From Paenibacillus sp. V4I7 (GTDB lineage Bacteria; Bacillota; Bacilli; Paenibacillales; NBRC-103111), in assembly GCF_030817275.1 (NCBI RefSeq), contig NZ_JAUSZD010000002.1:2976001-3040000 (forward strand): a stretch of DNA of 64,000 bases. The letters run 5' to 3'. A program made the translations under genes and the position numbers. Position 1 is the first letter of the stretch, and each line of letters starts with the position of its first letter. A model generated the notes under the pieces. That model was not told where the DNA came from, searched no databases, and saw only the letters and a program-made list of their open reading frames with translations. Positions 25,879 through 34,956 of the stretch are shown piece by piece.

Positions 25879-27222
25879 ATGGCTAGTAAAAATTATTATG
25901 ACGTAACAGAGTGGCCTGTCGGTAATCCGTATGAGGATATTGGTGAGGTAATCAATAGCATTATAGCAGATATTAAAAGTAGGCAAACGGACACTGATGT
26001 GAATAAAGGCGGAAAGCCGGGTGCGGTTATCTATATTCCACCGGGAGATTATTATCTTGGCAGTCAAGTAGTTATAGACATCAGTTATCTTAAAATTATG
26101 GGTTCTGGACACGGGTTTACATCTTCGAGTATTCGTTTTAATACTTCTGAGAATGAATGGGCGGATTTGCATGAATTGTGGCCGGGAGGAAGTCGCATAC
26201 TCGTAGATATTCTCCTAGAAGTAAATGACGAGGAATATAAAGGAGCTGCATTTTATGTTGAACGAAGTGGAAATCCCCGAATAAGTTCGGTAGAGTTTTC
26301 TGACTTTTGTATTGATGGTTTGCATTTTATTGAAGATGGTTCAGGAGAAACAAATCCGGAAAACACATACACTAACGGGAAAACGGGTATTTATGTTGCA
26401 AGTGCTTGTGACTCATTTCGGATTACAGGCATGGGGTTTGTGTATTTAGAGCATGGAATTACTATTTATCATGCAGATGCACTGACTATACATGATAATT
26501 TCATAGCTGAATGTGGTAACTGTATAGAACTACGAGGTTGGGGACAGGCTTCAAAAATAACCGATAACTTGATAGGAGCCGGTTTTAAAGGATATTCAAT
26601 TTACGCTCAAAATTTTGGTGGACTTTTGATTACAGCGAATAATGTTTTTCCACGAGGTGCGAGCAGTATCTATTTTGATGGTGTGACACGTTCCAGTATC
26701 ACAAATAATAGACTTCATTCATTTTATCCAGGAATGGTGGTATTCAGGGAAAATTGTTCGGAAAACTTGGTTTCTTCAAATCACTTTTTACGTGACCATG
26801 AACCTTGGACCCCTTTTCTGGGAATAGACAATGGTTTAGATGATTTGTATGGTCTCCTATATATCAGTGGCAATAATAATTCTGTAATTGCTAATCATTT
26901 TTCTGAAGGAATTAATACTCAGAACATCAAGCCGGTAGGTGCAACACCTGTAATCATACGTATTGTTTCGGGTAATGGAAATTATATTTCTAATAATCAT
27001 GTTGTTGCCACGGAGGTTCATGCCAAGATAAGTGATTCTTGTTTCTCTGCGCAAGTAGACGCTTTGTTGACTACCGAAGCATCAGAGCCGCTTACCGTAA
27101 CAACAGTATTGGTAGAAAAAGAATCGCTTCAAAATACGATTCTTGATTCGGGAAGTGATGCACAGGTTGTTATGGACAAGATTGTAAATGCATTCAGAGC
27201 CACTCCAACGCCAGGAGCATAA
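25879..27222 (+). CDS. GH91 inulin fructotransferase
   Basis: 447 residues from ATG 25879 after GATAGGAG. Close pattern match to DFA III-forming inulin fructotransferases along the whole length: YDVTEWPVG, DIGEVINSIIADIKSRQT, GAVIYIPPGDYYLGSQVV, DSFRITGMGFVYLEHGI, IAECGNCIELRG, NNVFPRGASSI, NGLDDLYGLLYISG. The fold is a right-handed beta helix trimer. Known enzymes release difructose anhydride III from inulin ends outside the cell, but this one starts MASKNYYDV with no signal peptide. A cytoplasmic GH91 could run in the opening direction, DFA III to inulobiose, for GH32 to cleave (inference). Separated from the ABC-GH32 operon by decayed genes. Confidence 0.9.
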   Translation: MASKNYYDVTEWPVGNPYEDIGEVINSIIADIKSRQTDTDVNKGGKPGAVIYIPPGDYYLGSQVVIDISYLKIMGSGHGFTSSSIRFNTSENEWADLHELWPGGSRILVDILLEVNDEEYKGAAFYVERSGNPRISSVEFSDFCIDGLHFIEDGSGETNPENTYTNGKTGIYVASACDSFRITGMGFVYLEHGITIYHADALTIHDNFIAECGNCIELRGWGQASKITDNLIGAGFKGYSIYAQNFGGLLITANNVFPRGASSIYFDGVTRSSITNNRLHSFYPGMVVFRENCSENLVSSNHFLRDHEPWTPFLGIDNGLDDLYGLLYISGNNNSVIANHFSEGINTQNIKPVGATPVIIRIVSGNGNYISNNHVVATEVHAKISDSCFSAQVDALLTTEASEPLTVTTVLVEKESLQNTILDSGSDAQVVMDKIVNAFRATPTPGA

Positions 27223-27371
27223 ATAATATATTCAACTATGTTTTTGTGGTAGTTTTTGTTCCAAAGTTTCTAATTTTTGGGGTGCTTCCTAGCGATGGAA
27301 GTGCCTCTTTTATAGTGTTTACCATATTTGGATAAATGCCAATAAAGTAGACAGAAAAAAGGAATGTTTCT

Positions 27372-27596
27372 TTAGGAAGACTGCCAGAAAATGTATTCTT
27401 TTATGTTTGGAGAAAGCATGACAATGGCAGAATGAGGTCTTCTAGGAGTATAAAACCCTTCAATATATTCGAAACAAGCCAGTTTTACTTCTTTTAACGA
27501 AGTACGATTCAGTTCTTCTTTCTTCATATATTTGAAAAAAGGTTCTATTACTGCATTATCCCAGGGATAAGCGAGCTTTGAGACGTGATAGTTCAA
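27372..27596 (-). pseudogene. IS3-family transposase, C-terminal remnant
   Basis: Minus-strand frame with the end of an rve integrase core: YPWDNAVIEPFFKYMKKEEL (catalytic Glu in VIE), then FYTPRRPHSAIVMLSPNIKE. The first two carboxylates and OrfA are missing. Its right edge abuts a family-1 element near 27585. Confidence 0.8.
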
Positions 27597-27753
27597 TCAA
27601 TAAAACTAGCATGAAGGCAGCCGGCAAAACGAAGGCTGCCTTTTTGATGTCGGGTGACAAGAACTTTATCTCATTCCCGACAGATGACCTAGAAAGGATA
27701 CCTATGATTGAACTAACGGGCAGGTTAGTGGAGCTGTTACTTTGAGCGGCTCC
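27586..27753. repeat. Composite family-1 element at IS junction
   Basis: Starts mid-hairpin (GATAGTTCAATC, 27587), centre GGCAGCC..GGCTGCC with T run (27616-27646), a lone family-2-like F unit (GACAAGAACTTTATC, 27656), then hairpin 3 GAACTAACGGGCAGGTTAGT (27710-27729) and another GC hairpin GGAGCTG..CGGCTCC. Confidence 0.55.
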
Positions 27754-27916
27754 TCTTTTATTTTCGTTAAGGTATCGTGTAAGAAAGTTCAGTAGGTTTG
27801 CCTTGGTACGCATTTGATACCAATATTAGAACGAATCCATCTAAATTAAATTATTTTGTAGATAAGTTTCAAGCGTTATTATAATATCATCCAGAATAAT
27901 CCAAAGGGTGATAAAT

Positions 27917-28417
27917 ATGAGCGGTAGTTGGCATGATTCGTATTTAGGAAAACTTCGCAAAGTGGTTGGCACTCAAAAGATAATCGTAAACTCAGTACGA
28001 GCAATCTTACTTGATAATGAAGGTCGTGCCTTGTTTATTAAGCGTCATGGTGATAAAAAATGGGGTATGCCTGCAGGAGCTATGGAACTAGATGAATCCG
28101 TGTTTGATGCGATGAAACGTGAGGTCAAAGAAGAAACAGGGCTTGACGTTTTTCAGGCAACATTAATTGCTATTTATTCTTCTCCAACAACACAAACATT
28201 CACGGACCGTTGGGGGAACAAGCATCATGTAATTGAATATTTATTTCAGGTGGATAAGTGGTCGGGTACTCTTGAAAAAGGGACAGATGAAAGTGTAGAT
28301 GCTGAATTTTACGCATTGGATAATTTACCAGAAGCTTCAAATGAGCTTTTTGCAAGACATCATCAAAGAGTATTTAAAGATTATAAAAAGTTCGATGGAA
28401 AACTAATATTAGAATAG
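27917..28417 (+). CDS. Nudix hydrolase
   Basis: AGGGTG before ATG 27917 gives 166 residues. The Nudix box is complete: G-A-x4-E-x7-REVKEETGL, with EVKEE glutamates for metal binding. Upstream strand SVRAILLDNEGRALFIKRHG and MPAGAME are typical. The protein hydrolyses a nucleoside diphosphate linked to another group; the substrate is not predictable. The last twelve codons (YKKFDGKLILE, stop) recur at 60446-60482. Confidence 0.85.
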   Translation: MSGSWHDSYLGKLRKVVGTQKIIVNSVRAILLDNEGRALFIKRHGDKKWGMPAGAMELDESVFDAMKREVKEETGLDVFQATLIAIYSSPTTQTFTDRWGNKHHVIEYLFQVDKWSGTLEKGTDESVDAEFYALDNLPEASNELFARHHQRVFKDYKKFDGKLILE

Positions 28418-28429
28418 TTGTCGGCCATT

Positions 28430-28524
28430 CAACTAACTGAGACGTTAGTTCAACCCAACATGGAGCAGTATACCCAGCAGCGGCAGCTGCTCCATTTTCG
28501 TTAAGCTAAAGGGCAGGATAGTGC
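28430..28524. repeat. Family-1 element, complete
   Basis: Hairpin 1 CAACTAACTGAGACGTTAGT; centre GGAGCAG..CAGCTGCTCC; hairpin 3 GCTAAAGGGCAGGATAGTGC. Starts 12 bases after the Nudix stop. Confidence 0.8.
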
Positions 28525-28581
28525 GAATGATACTTAGAAATAGTTAATAATCAAGTGAGTATTTTTTGGAGGGGTTACACT

Positions 28582-28840
28582 ATGCAAAAGTTAAGCAATT
28601 CTTTCAGTGGAGCACTTAGAACATTTGGCCAATGCCAAGGAGGGTAGACTTGCGGTGCATTCGACCATCTATGATGAACACGGTCAGATTAAAGGTGAAG
28701 AGTGGGTCAATTCGGTCTTTATTCAGGCAGAGACGCAAATAGATAAGATTGGTACTGTATACCAAATTATTGGTCCAGGAGGACAAATTGGGTATATTCG
28801 GGTAAAAGATTTTATCCCGAATCCTTTCATTGATAACTAA
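28582..28840 (+). pseudogene. Hypothetical small gene with early frameshift
   Basis: GGAGGGG and ATG 28582 open MQKLSNSFS, but the coding sense then moves one base to the frame starting at GTG 28607 (HLEHLANAKEGRLAVHSTIY, later GTVYQIIGPGGQIGYIRVKD). GTG 28607 has no binding site. One base too many near 28604 would explain this. Product about 85 residues, strand-rich, family unknown. Confidence 0.5.
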
Positions 28841-28892
28841 AATCCTGTTGAATCTATCAAATCTGCCTAAATCTCCAGTTGAAATGCTTGAT

Positions 28893-28945
28893 AACAGGCT
28901 GCCAATAATGTCGGCAGCCTGTTAAGTTAACGGGAGTTTAGCTAT
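28893..28945. repeat. Family-1 centre and third hairpin
   Basis: AACAGGCTGCC..GGCAGCCTGTT then AAGTTAACGGGAGTTTAGCT. Confidence 0.65.
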
Positions 28946-29064
28946 AAAATTATATTTTTTACGCCTTTCATTTGTGCGAAGTTATCAAATTAATCAATAG
29001 ATTCAGTATTATAATTTCGCATGCGTTAGAAAGGCTATCTAGCCGCGAAAAGGAGACTATCTAT

Positions 29065-29775
29065 GTGAAAAACGTTATTCCACTGGGGGTATTATTACTC
29101 GTTCTAGTGCTTACGGGATGTGGTCATAGGATGGCGAACCTTGATAATGGTACCTCTTCGATAGTATTGTCGGATACCCCAATGCCATCTGTATCTAAGT
29201 TTCCTCCCAGCTCAATGCCAGTTCCGTCTCCAACAACTACAGAGGCAAACTTAGTAAAAGAAGATCAATCAATAAGAGCAATAGGGACGCATTCGGATGG
29301 GCGACTTCTCGTCAAACCTGCGAAAAAAGCGAGCGTAGCCCCTCTAGGGGCACCTAGTTGTTATGGGGTTGAAACTGATCTCCGTTGGTCAGGGGACTAT
29401 GAAATTGTATGGGAATCTGGGGTAACCTTAACACAAATTATGACATTTCCAATTGACTTCGATATTGTACAACAAAAAGATTCGCCAGTCATCATGCAGT
29501 CATTTACCTTTGAAGATACGGATATATTTGCCTATGTTCCTCGTTATACAGATTGTCATGGTCTCGAAACTTACCTATTCGGAGTGAGTAATGGGAAGGC
29601 TTTTCCGATATCGCTTGAGATAAAACCCGGAGTGAATTGGATTGCTATAAGCCAATTGCCGCACCGGCCATTAAAGGTTGCCAATGGAGAATTTATCGTT
29701 ACCGGTGGATATGGGGCGGACAGGATTTCATTAACGTTTATCACTTCAGATATGATCCGACGAAAAAGTCAATGA
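29065..29775 (+). CDS. Lipoprotein of unknown function
   Basis: AAAAGGAG followed nine bases later by GTG 29065 gives 236 residues; the frame is open from 28972 but without a site. Signal peptide with lipobox LTGC (Cys19), then a Ser/Thr/Pro-rich linker of about 50 residues, then a beta-rich domain containing two Cys (SCYGVETDLRWSGDYEIVW and YTDCHGLETYLFGVSNGK). No family recognised. Exported and membrane-anchored. Flanked by family-1 elements. Confidence 0.7.
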   Translation: MKNVIPLGVLLLVLVLTGCGHRMANLDNGTSSIVLSDTPMPSVSKFPPSSMPVPSPTTTEANLVKEDQSIRAIGTHSDGRLLVKPAKKASVAPLGAPSCYGVETDLRWSGDYEIVWESGVTLTQIMTFPIDFDIVQQKDSPVIMQSFTFEDTDIFAYVPRYTDCHGLETYLFGVSNGKAFPISLEIKPGVNWIAISQLPHRPLKVANGEFIVTGGYGADRISLTFITSDMIRRKSQ

Positions 29776-29917
29776 TTCTGAAAAATACAGATCAAGTGAT
29801 GCCGAAAGATATGTAATACAACATGAGGTGCGTCAGTGAGAAGTAACAGGAAATGGACAGAGTTCACTCATGAGCTACTCAAAAGTGGACTTTTTGATTG
29901 ATCTGCTGATACTGATT

Positions 29918-30010
29918 GAGCTAACGGAAAACAATAGCTTCATAACAAAGATCAAACAGGTTGCCGGTGATAAACTCGGTGGCCTGTTGTTAATGGGCAG
30001 ATTAGCGTGG
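29918..30010. repeat. Family-1 element, complete
   Basis: Hairpin 1 GAGCTAACGGAAAACAATAG; centre AACAGGTTGCCG..GGCCTGTT; hairpin 3 TAATGGGCAGATTAGC. Confidence 0.7.
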
Positions 30011-30044
30011 TAGTAACTTGAGATTTTGAATATTTATGAATCTA

Positions 30045-30377
30045 CTAACTTCTTGGAGCCCATAGCATTATAGATACGCCTACAACGCAAACAGCTGCGC
30101 CTATCCAATCGTACATATCGGGTTTTTTTTTATCGACGAACATACCCCAAAGTACAGCAAGAACAATAAACACGCCGCCGTATGCTGCGTAAACGCGACC
30201 AAATGTTGGGAAACTCTGCAACGTTGGAATGATACCATAAGCGACAAGGATGAGGCTTCCGATGATACCATACCAGAGGGGCTTTGATTCGCGCAGCCAC
30301 AGCCATACCATGTACCCGCCGCCAATTTCGGCAAGTCCTGCAATAATAAAAATTAAGATAGTTAATAACAAAATCAT
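30045..30377 (-). CDS. YnfA family (UPF0060) membrane protein
   Basis: 110 residues, the family's normal length, with AAAGGAGTAA before the ATG. Four membrane helices; hallmark residues GLAEIGGGYMVWLWLRE and GRVYAAYGGVFIVLA. The family resembles small multidrug resistance proteins but its substrate is unsettled. It lies directly after a MerR-type regulator remnant on the same strand, with 12 bases between, suggesting a former regulator-efflux operon. Confidence 0.9.
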   Translation of the reverse strand: MILLLTILIFIIAGLAEIGGGYMVWLWLRESKPLWYGIIGSLILVAYGIIPTLQSFPTFGRVYAAYGGVFIVLAVLWGMFVDKKKPDMYDWIGAAVCVVGVSIMLWAPRS

Positions 30378-30389
30378 TTACTCCTTTCG

Positions 30390-30686
30390 CTATGAACAAG
30401 TGCCGGTAGTTTTTATTTTATCAAAACATTCAGACCAGGTAAGGCATTTGCAGTTTAAACCATCGTCTAAAATTTGAATCATCGAATTGATTTGTTTCTT
30501 TTTTTCTTCAAGCTGAGCGCGTTTTTCTCTCGCCATTTCTTCCCATCTTTCCGATGGAGGGATTGTTTCAAATCCTTCAAGTAACACCGCAATTTCTGGG
30601 ATCGTAAACCCAGTATGCTGTGCTATTTTTATAAATGTAATTCGCTCCAGAAGACTCTCAGAATGCGCAAATTTAAATAATACCAC
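30390..30686 (-). pseudogene. MerR-family regulator, N-terminal helix-turn-helix lost
   Basis: 98 residues: SLLERITFIKIAQHTGFTIP, EIAVLLEGFE, PPSERWEEMAREK, a coiled helix, and the C-terminal Cys cluster CKCLTWSEC, as in metal- or drug-sensing MerR proteins. The winged helix-turn-helix start (about 40 residues) is missing. Remains in another frame just upstream (PPIVDNRWYYL) suggest a frameshift plus truncation. It could still dimerise but should not bind DNA. Confidence 0.7.
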
Positions 30687-30790
30687 CTATTGTCGACAAT
30701 AGGAGGGATGTTCCGTCTCATTTGGAGAAGTGTCGGTTCTTAAGAAATTAGACCGATAAAAACATGGACATTAGCACTTTTTTATTTAAA

Positions 30791-30833
30791 GGGTACATTT
30801 TCTTGAGATTCCGAATTTCAAGAATATGTATCC
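30791..30833 (+). repeat. Family-2 R-F pair, degenerate
   Basis: GGGTACATTTTCTTGA and TCAAGAATATGTATCC with an 11-base loop. Preceded by a T run and a weak hairpin. Confidence 0.5.
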
Positions 30834-30964
30834 TTTTGTATTGTCATGACAGTTCCACTTCTAGAATGGCTTGCTATCATCCCATAGTTTTCTTATCGCT
30901 CGTTATAGTGTTTTGTTGTGTATTGAAATCTTTGCTCTGAGTGGTGCATGGTGACTTGGAGATC

Positions 30965-31242
30965 CGTAGCGCTTGCCGACGTTCCAATCGAAGAGTAATA
31001 CGATCTGGGCTGGCTTCTTCAGTGGTATATTTTTCTAATGTTTATACACAATAACTAAAACTAATGATGGAGGGTTCAACAGTGCAAAAACTTTTCGTTG
31101 CCGTGCCGATGCAGGAGTAAATCCGAAATCGTATGCAGGGGCCCCTGACTTCGTCATTCGAGGGAATACGATCTGGGCTAGCTTCAGTGGTATATTTTTC
31201 TAATGGTTGTACACAATAACCCAATGATGGGGGGGTTCAACA
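30965..31242 (+). repeat. Decayed duplications of the gerAA 5' end
   Basis: 31072-31160 (from GTTCAACAGTGC, ending CTGACTTCGTCATTCG) closely repeats 31231-31321, the true gerAA start, but with an in-frame stop (CAGGAGTAAATC). Segments 30968-31010 and 31162-31190 repeat gerAA codons around 31420-31475 (TACGATCTGG). Both copies then carry AGTGGTATATTTTTCTAATG and TACACAATAA. Tandem duplication with internal deletion is the simplest reading. Confidence 0.75.
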
Positions 31243-32688
31243 GTGCATAAACATTCCGTTACCGAGCCGATGCAGGAGCAAATCCGAAATCGTATGAAGG
31301 GGGCCATTGACTTCGTCATTCGGCCGTTCCCTCTCCGTGGATCTTCGGCATTCACCTGCCTCTATCTATCCTCGATTGTGGAATCGGCTCTCGTAGATGA
31401 GTTTGTCGTCAAACCCATGCTTGCCGCCGTTCCAATCGAAGAGGAAGAGGAATACGATCTGGACGACCTGGGCTGGTTTCATCGCCACATTCCCTTCGTC
31501 CAAAACAAGGAATGGACAGATGCCGATGAGGGTGTCCGCCTGCTACTGGAGGGCCAGTGCCTGCTTATTCCAACGCACGTTAACCATTTCCTAAGCTTTG
31601 ACGTCAAACGTAGTGACTATCGCAGTATAACCGAGCCTCAGTCGGAAGCCACAGTACGCGGACCACGGGAAGGTTTCGTCGAAGACATCGGTCGGAACGT
31701 GGCTCTCATCCGTAAACGGCTCAAAAGTGAACATTTAGTTTTTGAACAGATGACCATCGGAACTAAGACGCAGACCAAAGTGTATTTGACCTATTTGCCC
31801 GACGTAGCCCCCACTGACGTCGTAGAAGAATTCCGTCGTCGGCTGCAGGCCATCCAGGCTGACAGCATTCTGGAAAGCTCTTATATGGAAGATTGGATCC
31901 AAGACAAGACGTTTTCACCGTTCCCGCAACTCATCGGGACAGAACGGCCGGACGCGGTGACTGGCAAACTGTTGGACGGGCAAGTAGCGCTTCTCACCGA
32001 CGGCACTCCGATTGCATTGATCGGTCCAGTGACATTTTTTCAACTCTTCTCTTCACCAGAAGATTACTACCAGAGGCCGGATATCGCCACACTTTCGCGA
32101 TGGTTGCGAATGTTCGCTTTCATGCTCTCGATCTTTATTCCTCCTTTATACATAGCGGTGGTCACATTTCACCAGGAGCTACTACCGACTTCGCTCTTGA
32201 TCAACCTGGCCGCGCAGCGGGAAGCTGTGCCTTTCCCGGCGTTCCTGGAAGCAATGATTATGATGGTCACGTTCGAGATTTTACGTGAAGCCGGTTTGCG
32301 GATGCCTCGGATTGCCGGTCAATCGATCTCCATCGTCGGCGCGCTAGTACTCGGCATGACTACGGTCGAAGCAGGACTCGTCTCGGCGGCTATGGTGATC
32401 GTCGTTTCTATCACGGCAATCTCCAATTTCGTGTCGCCAATTTACGGCTTTGGCATTGCGCAGCGGGTCCTCCAGTTCGTGTTCATGTTCCTGGCCGGCT
32501 TTATGGGATTATACGGTATTCTGTGCGGAACACTGTTTGTTTTGATCCATCTAGTCTCATTGCGTTCCTTCGGTGTGAAGTACATGTCTCCCATTGCGCC
32601 TTTGATACTGTCAGACTTCAAAGACACTATCCTGCGCGTACCTCGGTTCTGGATGAATCGAAAACCTCAGATGTTCTCTAAAAAATAG
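31243..32688 (+). CDS. gerAA: GerA-family spore germination protein, A subunit
   Basis: 481 residues from GTG 31243 behind a GGGGGGG site. An N-terminal soluble domain (about 1-285, including GPREGFVEDIGRNVALIRKR) precedes the GerA membrane domain: MLSIFIPPLYIAVVTFHQEL, then LPTSLLINLAAQREAVPFPA and EILREAGLRMPR. About five membrane helices. This subunit and the B subunit build the germinant receptor in the spore inner membrane. First gene of the operon A-C-B; forespore (sigma G) expression is usual, but I did not identify a sigma G promoter. The duplicated upstream stretch carries its leader. Confidence 0.93.
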   Translation: MHKHSVTEPMQEQIRNRMKGAIDFVIRPFPLRGSSAFTCLYLSSIVESALVDEFVVKPMLAAVPIEEEEEYDLDDLGWFHRHIPFVQNKEWTDADEGVRLLLEGQCLLIPTHVNHFLSFDVKRSDYRSITEPQSEATVRGPREGFVEDIGRNVALIRKRLKSEHLVFEQMTIGTKTQTKVYLTYLPDVAPTDVVEEFRRRLQAIQADSILESSYMEDWIQDKTFSPFPQLIGTERPDAVTGKLLDGQVALLTDGTPIALIGPVTFFQLFSSPEDYYQRPDIATLSRWLRMFAFMLSIFIPPLYIAVVTFHQELLPTSLLINLAAQREAVPFPAFLEAMIMMVTFEILREAGLRMPRIAGQSISIVGALVLGMTTVEAGLVSAAMVIVVSITAISNFVSPIYGFGIAQRVLQFVFMFLAGFMGLYGILCGTLFVLIHLVSLRSFGVKYMSPIAPLILSDFKDTILRVPRFWMNRKPQMFSKK

Positions 32689-32699
32689 GGGGGCGAACA

Positions 32700-33845
32700 A
32701 TGCGAAAATTATGGCTCTTGAGCTTAATCGCATTACTTCTCTGTTCAGGTTGCTGGGACAAGAAGGAAATCAACGAACTGGCAATTGTCACCTCAATCGG
32801 CATCGACCGGGAACCATCGACTGGCATGTATATTGCTTATTATCAAGTAATCAACCCACCGGCCCTCTCCTCGAGGCAAGGTGGCGGATCCAAGGCATCG
32901 GTTTACACGTATCGTTTCAAGGAATATAGCTTGGGCCGGTTCATTCAGAAGTCGAGCACGATGATGCCGCGTTTGCTTTTCACCTCACATTTGCATTGCT
33001 ATATATTATCCGAAGAGGTGGCCCGTCATGGAATCATTGATATTCTCAACTACTTGGAAACGACTCCCGAATGGCGCATGAACGCTTATCTGTTTGTGAC
33101 GGATTCCCCTCTACAGGCTGTAATGAACAGCTTTACGACACTCGAAAAGATGCCCGGTCGCCATGCCACCTCGCTTGTTCGCGTTCTTTCGCGGGGGTCC
33201 TTTGCGGGGGGCGTAGAGCCGATCCGTGTCAAAGACATCGTGACAGGTATGGAATTCCAATTGCCGACACTTATACCGATGATCCACTACCGCGGCAAAC
33301 CGGCGGAAACTACCGAGAGATTGGAGCAGATTGACGCCAGCAAACAAGCGCCGTCCTTTTTTGAGGACAGCGCGGTGTTCTTCAAAGGACGCATGGATGG
33401 ACGCTTGGACAGTCAGAATAAATACTATTATCACATCCTGAACACGAAATATCGGAAATTCACAGAAACGGTTAAAGTAGGCGGAAGTTACGTCGACGTC
33501 GAGACGAATAATGTCCAAGTGAAACGGAAATGGGACCGATCCGCTAACCGTCTCAACATCCTCATTCATGCTGATCTCCGCATATTGAACAACCAACAAA
33601 TTACCAAATTAACGTTACAAAACGTACACAAGATCGAAAAGGCGTTTAATCGCGTCGTAGCGGACAAAGCGGAGAAGATGGTTGTGTTGGGAAGGCTAAA
33701 TAACTGGGATCTATTGGGCTTGCAGGATGAAGGGGCTACTTCGGATTCATGGCGGCGGACGTCGGTGAATTTCTCGGTTACATCTGACGTTACGACGACC
33801 GGCAACAAGAGTGATCCCTATACCAAGGAAGGCAAGGAGGGGTGA
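32700..33845 (+). CDS. gerAC: GerC-family germinant receptor lipoprotein
   Basis: 381 residues; AGGGGGGCGAAC precedes ATG 32700. Lipoprotein signal ends at CSGC (Cys18), followed by WDKKEINELAIVTSIGID, the family's conserved opening. The three-domain GerC body follows, with SSTMMPRLLFTSHLHCYILS visible. It anchors on the outer face of the spore inner membrane and is needed for receptor function. Ends seven bases before gerAB. Confidence 0.93.
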   Translation: MRKLWLLSLIALLLCSGCWDKKEINELAIVTSIGIDREPSTGMYIAYYQVINPPALSSRQGGGSKASVYTYRFKEYSLGRFIQKSSTMMPRLLFTSHLHCYILSEEVARHGIIDILNYLETTPEWRMNAYLFVTDSPLQAVMNSFTTLEKMPGRHATSLVRVLSRGSFAGGVEPIRVKDIVTGMEFQLPTLIPMIHYRGKPAETTERLEQIDASKQAPSFFEDSAVFFKGRMDGRLDSQNKYYYHILNTKYRKFTETVKVGGSYVDVETNNVQVKRKWDRSANRLNILIHADLRILNNQQITKLTLQNVHKIEKAFNRVVADKAEKMVVLGRLNNWDLLGLQDEGATSDSWRRTSVNFSVTSDVTTTGNKSDPYTKEGKEG

Positions 33846-33852
33846 AGAGCAT

Positions 33853-34956
33853 ATGGAATCCGTCCGGCTCAACGCGTGGCAGTTTCACTTGTTGACGCAA
33901 ATCTATGTCATCGGTACTGCGTTTATTTTGCTCCCCGGCCCGATCATCGCGAGCGCAAAACAATATGGTTGGATTGTCGTCATTTGGGCGACCTTGTATG
34001 GGCTGGTGCTTGCTTTCGGCTACTTGTACCTTGCCAAGCTGTATCCAGGAAAGACACTTGTCGAGATCGCCTTGCAGGCATTCGGCAAGTGGGCCGGCGG
34101 CCTCGTCTCGTTACTGTATATCGTCTTTTTCATCCAAATCGCATCGTGGGTAACCCACAATCTTGGCGATTTCATGCATATTAACCTCATGCCACTCACA
34201 CCTATTTCTGTATTCCATATCATGATATTGCTCGTCAGTGCGTACGCCGTGTCGAAGGGGATCGAATCAATCGCCTTGGTGAACGAACTTCTGGTGCCTT
34301 ACCTCTATTCAGCGTTCTGGGTCCCGATAGTCATCATGCTGCGGGAGTGGAAGTGGCGTTATTTTCACGTCGCGTACCCTTTCCAGCTGAGCGACGTCGT
34401 TTTTCAAACCCGATATGTGTTGGCGTTCCCCTTTATGGAGACGGTGGCGTTCTTGATGCTTATTCCATTCGTGCAGAGGAAAGTGAAAATCGCGTTTATT
34501 ACGGGAATCGCTGTCGCCGGCGCAATGTTGACCGCTTGCGTTTTTATTTCGATTGGGGTTCTAGGCGTGTATCGCGGCCAACAATTGGTTTACCCAATCT
34601 TTTCGATGTTCCGCGAAATGAGATTTACCGGCTTCATCGAGCATTTGGAAGCGATTCTGGCTGTGAATATTGTGCTGGTAGTATGTATTAAGCTGTGCAT
34701 ACTATTCTATTGCGCTGTTTTGGGCGTCTGCCAGCTGTTCAAAATTGAGAAGCGAAACAGCGTCATTTATCCGATGGTGTGGGTCATTTCTGCGTATTCG
34801 ATGCTGTTTATGAATAACGTCGAAAATCTCGATTGGATAAAAAAATATTTGTTCGAATACTACTTCTTATTCGCCGTGGCTCTTCCCGTCCTCTTCATCG
34901 TCGCGGCCAAATGGAGAAATAACGGTCGGCGGATGAAGAAGGACGGCTCTGCATGA
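33853..34956 (+). CDS. gerAB: GerB-family germinant receptor, transporter-like subunit
   Basis: AAGGAGGGG decides ATG 33853, 367 residues; an earlier in-frame ATG overlaps gerAC. Ten membrane helices of the APC/GerB fold, starting LNAWQFHLLTQIYVIGTAFI. This is the likely ligand-binding subunit. The stop overlaps the next gene by four bases (ATGA). Confidence 0.92.
   Translation: MESVRLNAWQFHLLTQIYVIGTAFILLPGPIIASAKQYGWIVVIWATLYGLVLAFGYLYLAKLYPGKTLVEIALQAFGKWAGGLVSLLYIVFFIQIASWVTHNLGDFMHINLMPLTPISVFHIMILLVSAYAVSKGIESIALVNELLVPYLYSAFWVPIVIMLREWKWRYFHVAYPFQLSDVVFQTRYVLAFPFMETVAFLMLIPFVQRKVKIAFITGIAVAGAMLTACVFISIGVLGVYRGQQLVYPIFSMFREMRFTGFIEHLEAILAVNIVLVVCIKLCILFYCAVLGVCQLFKIEKRNSVIYPMVWVISAYSMLFMNNVENLDWIKKYLFEYYFLFAVALPVLFIVAAKWRNNGRRMKKDGSA

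Noticed and set aside
31893..32288. 131-aa frame inside gerAA
   Set aside because: Shadow frame of gerAA, whose membrane domain is clearly the coding one.
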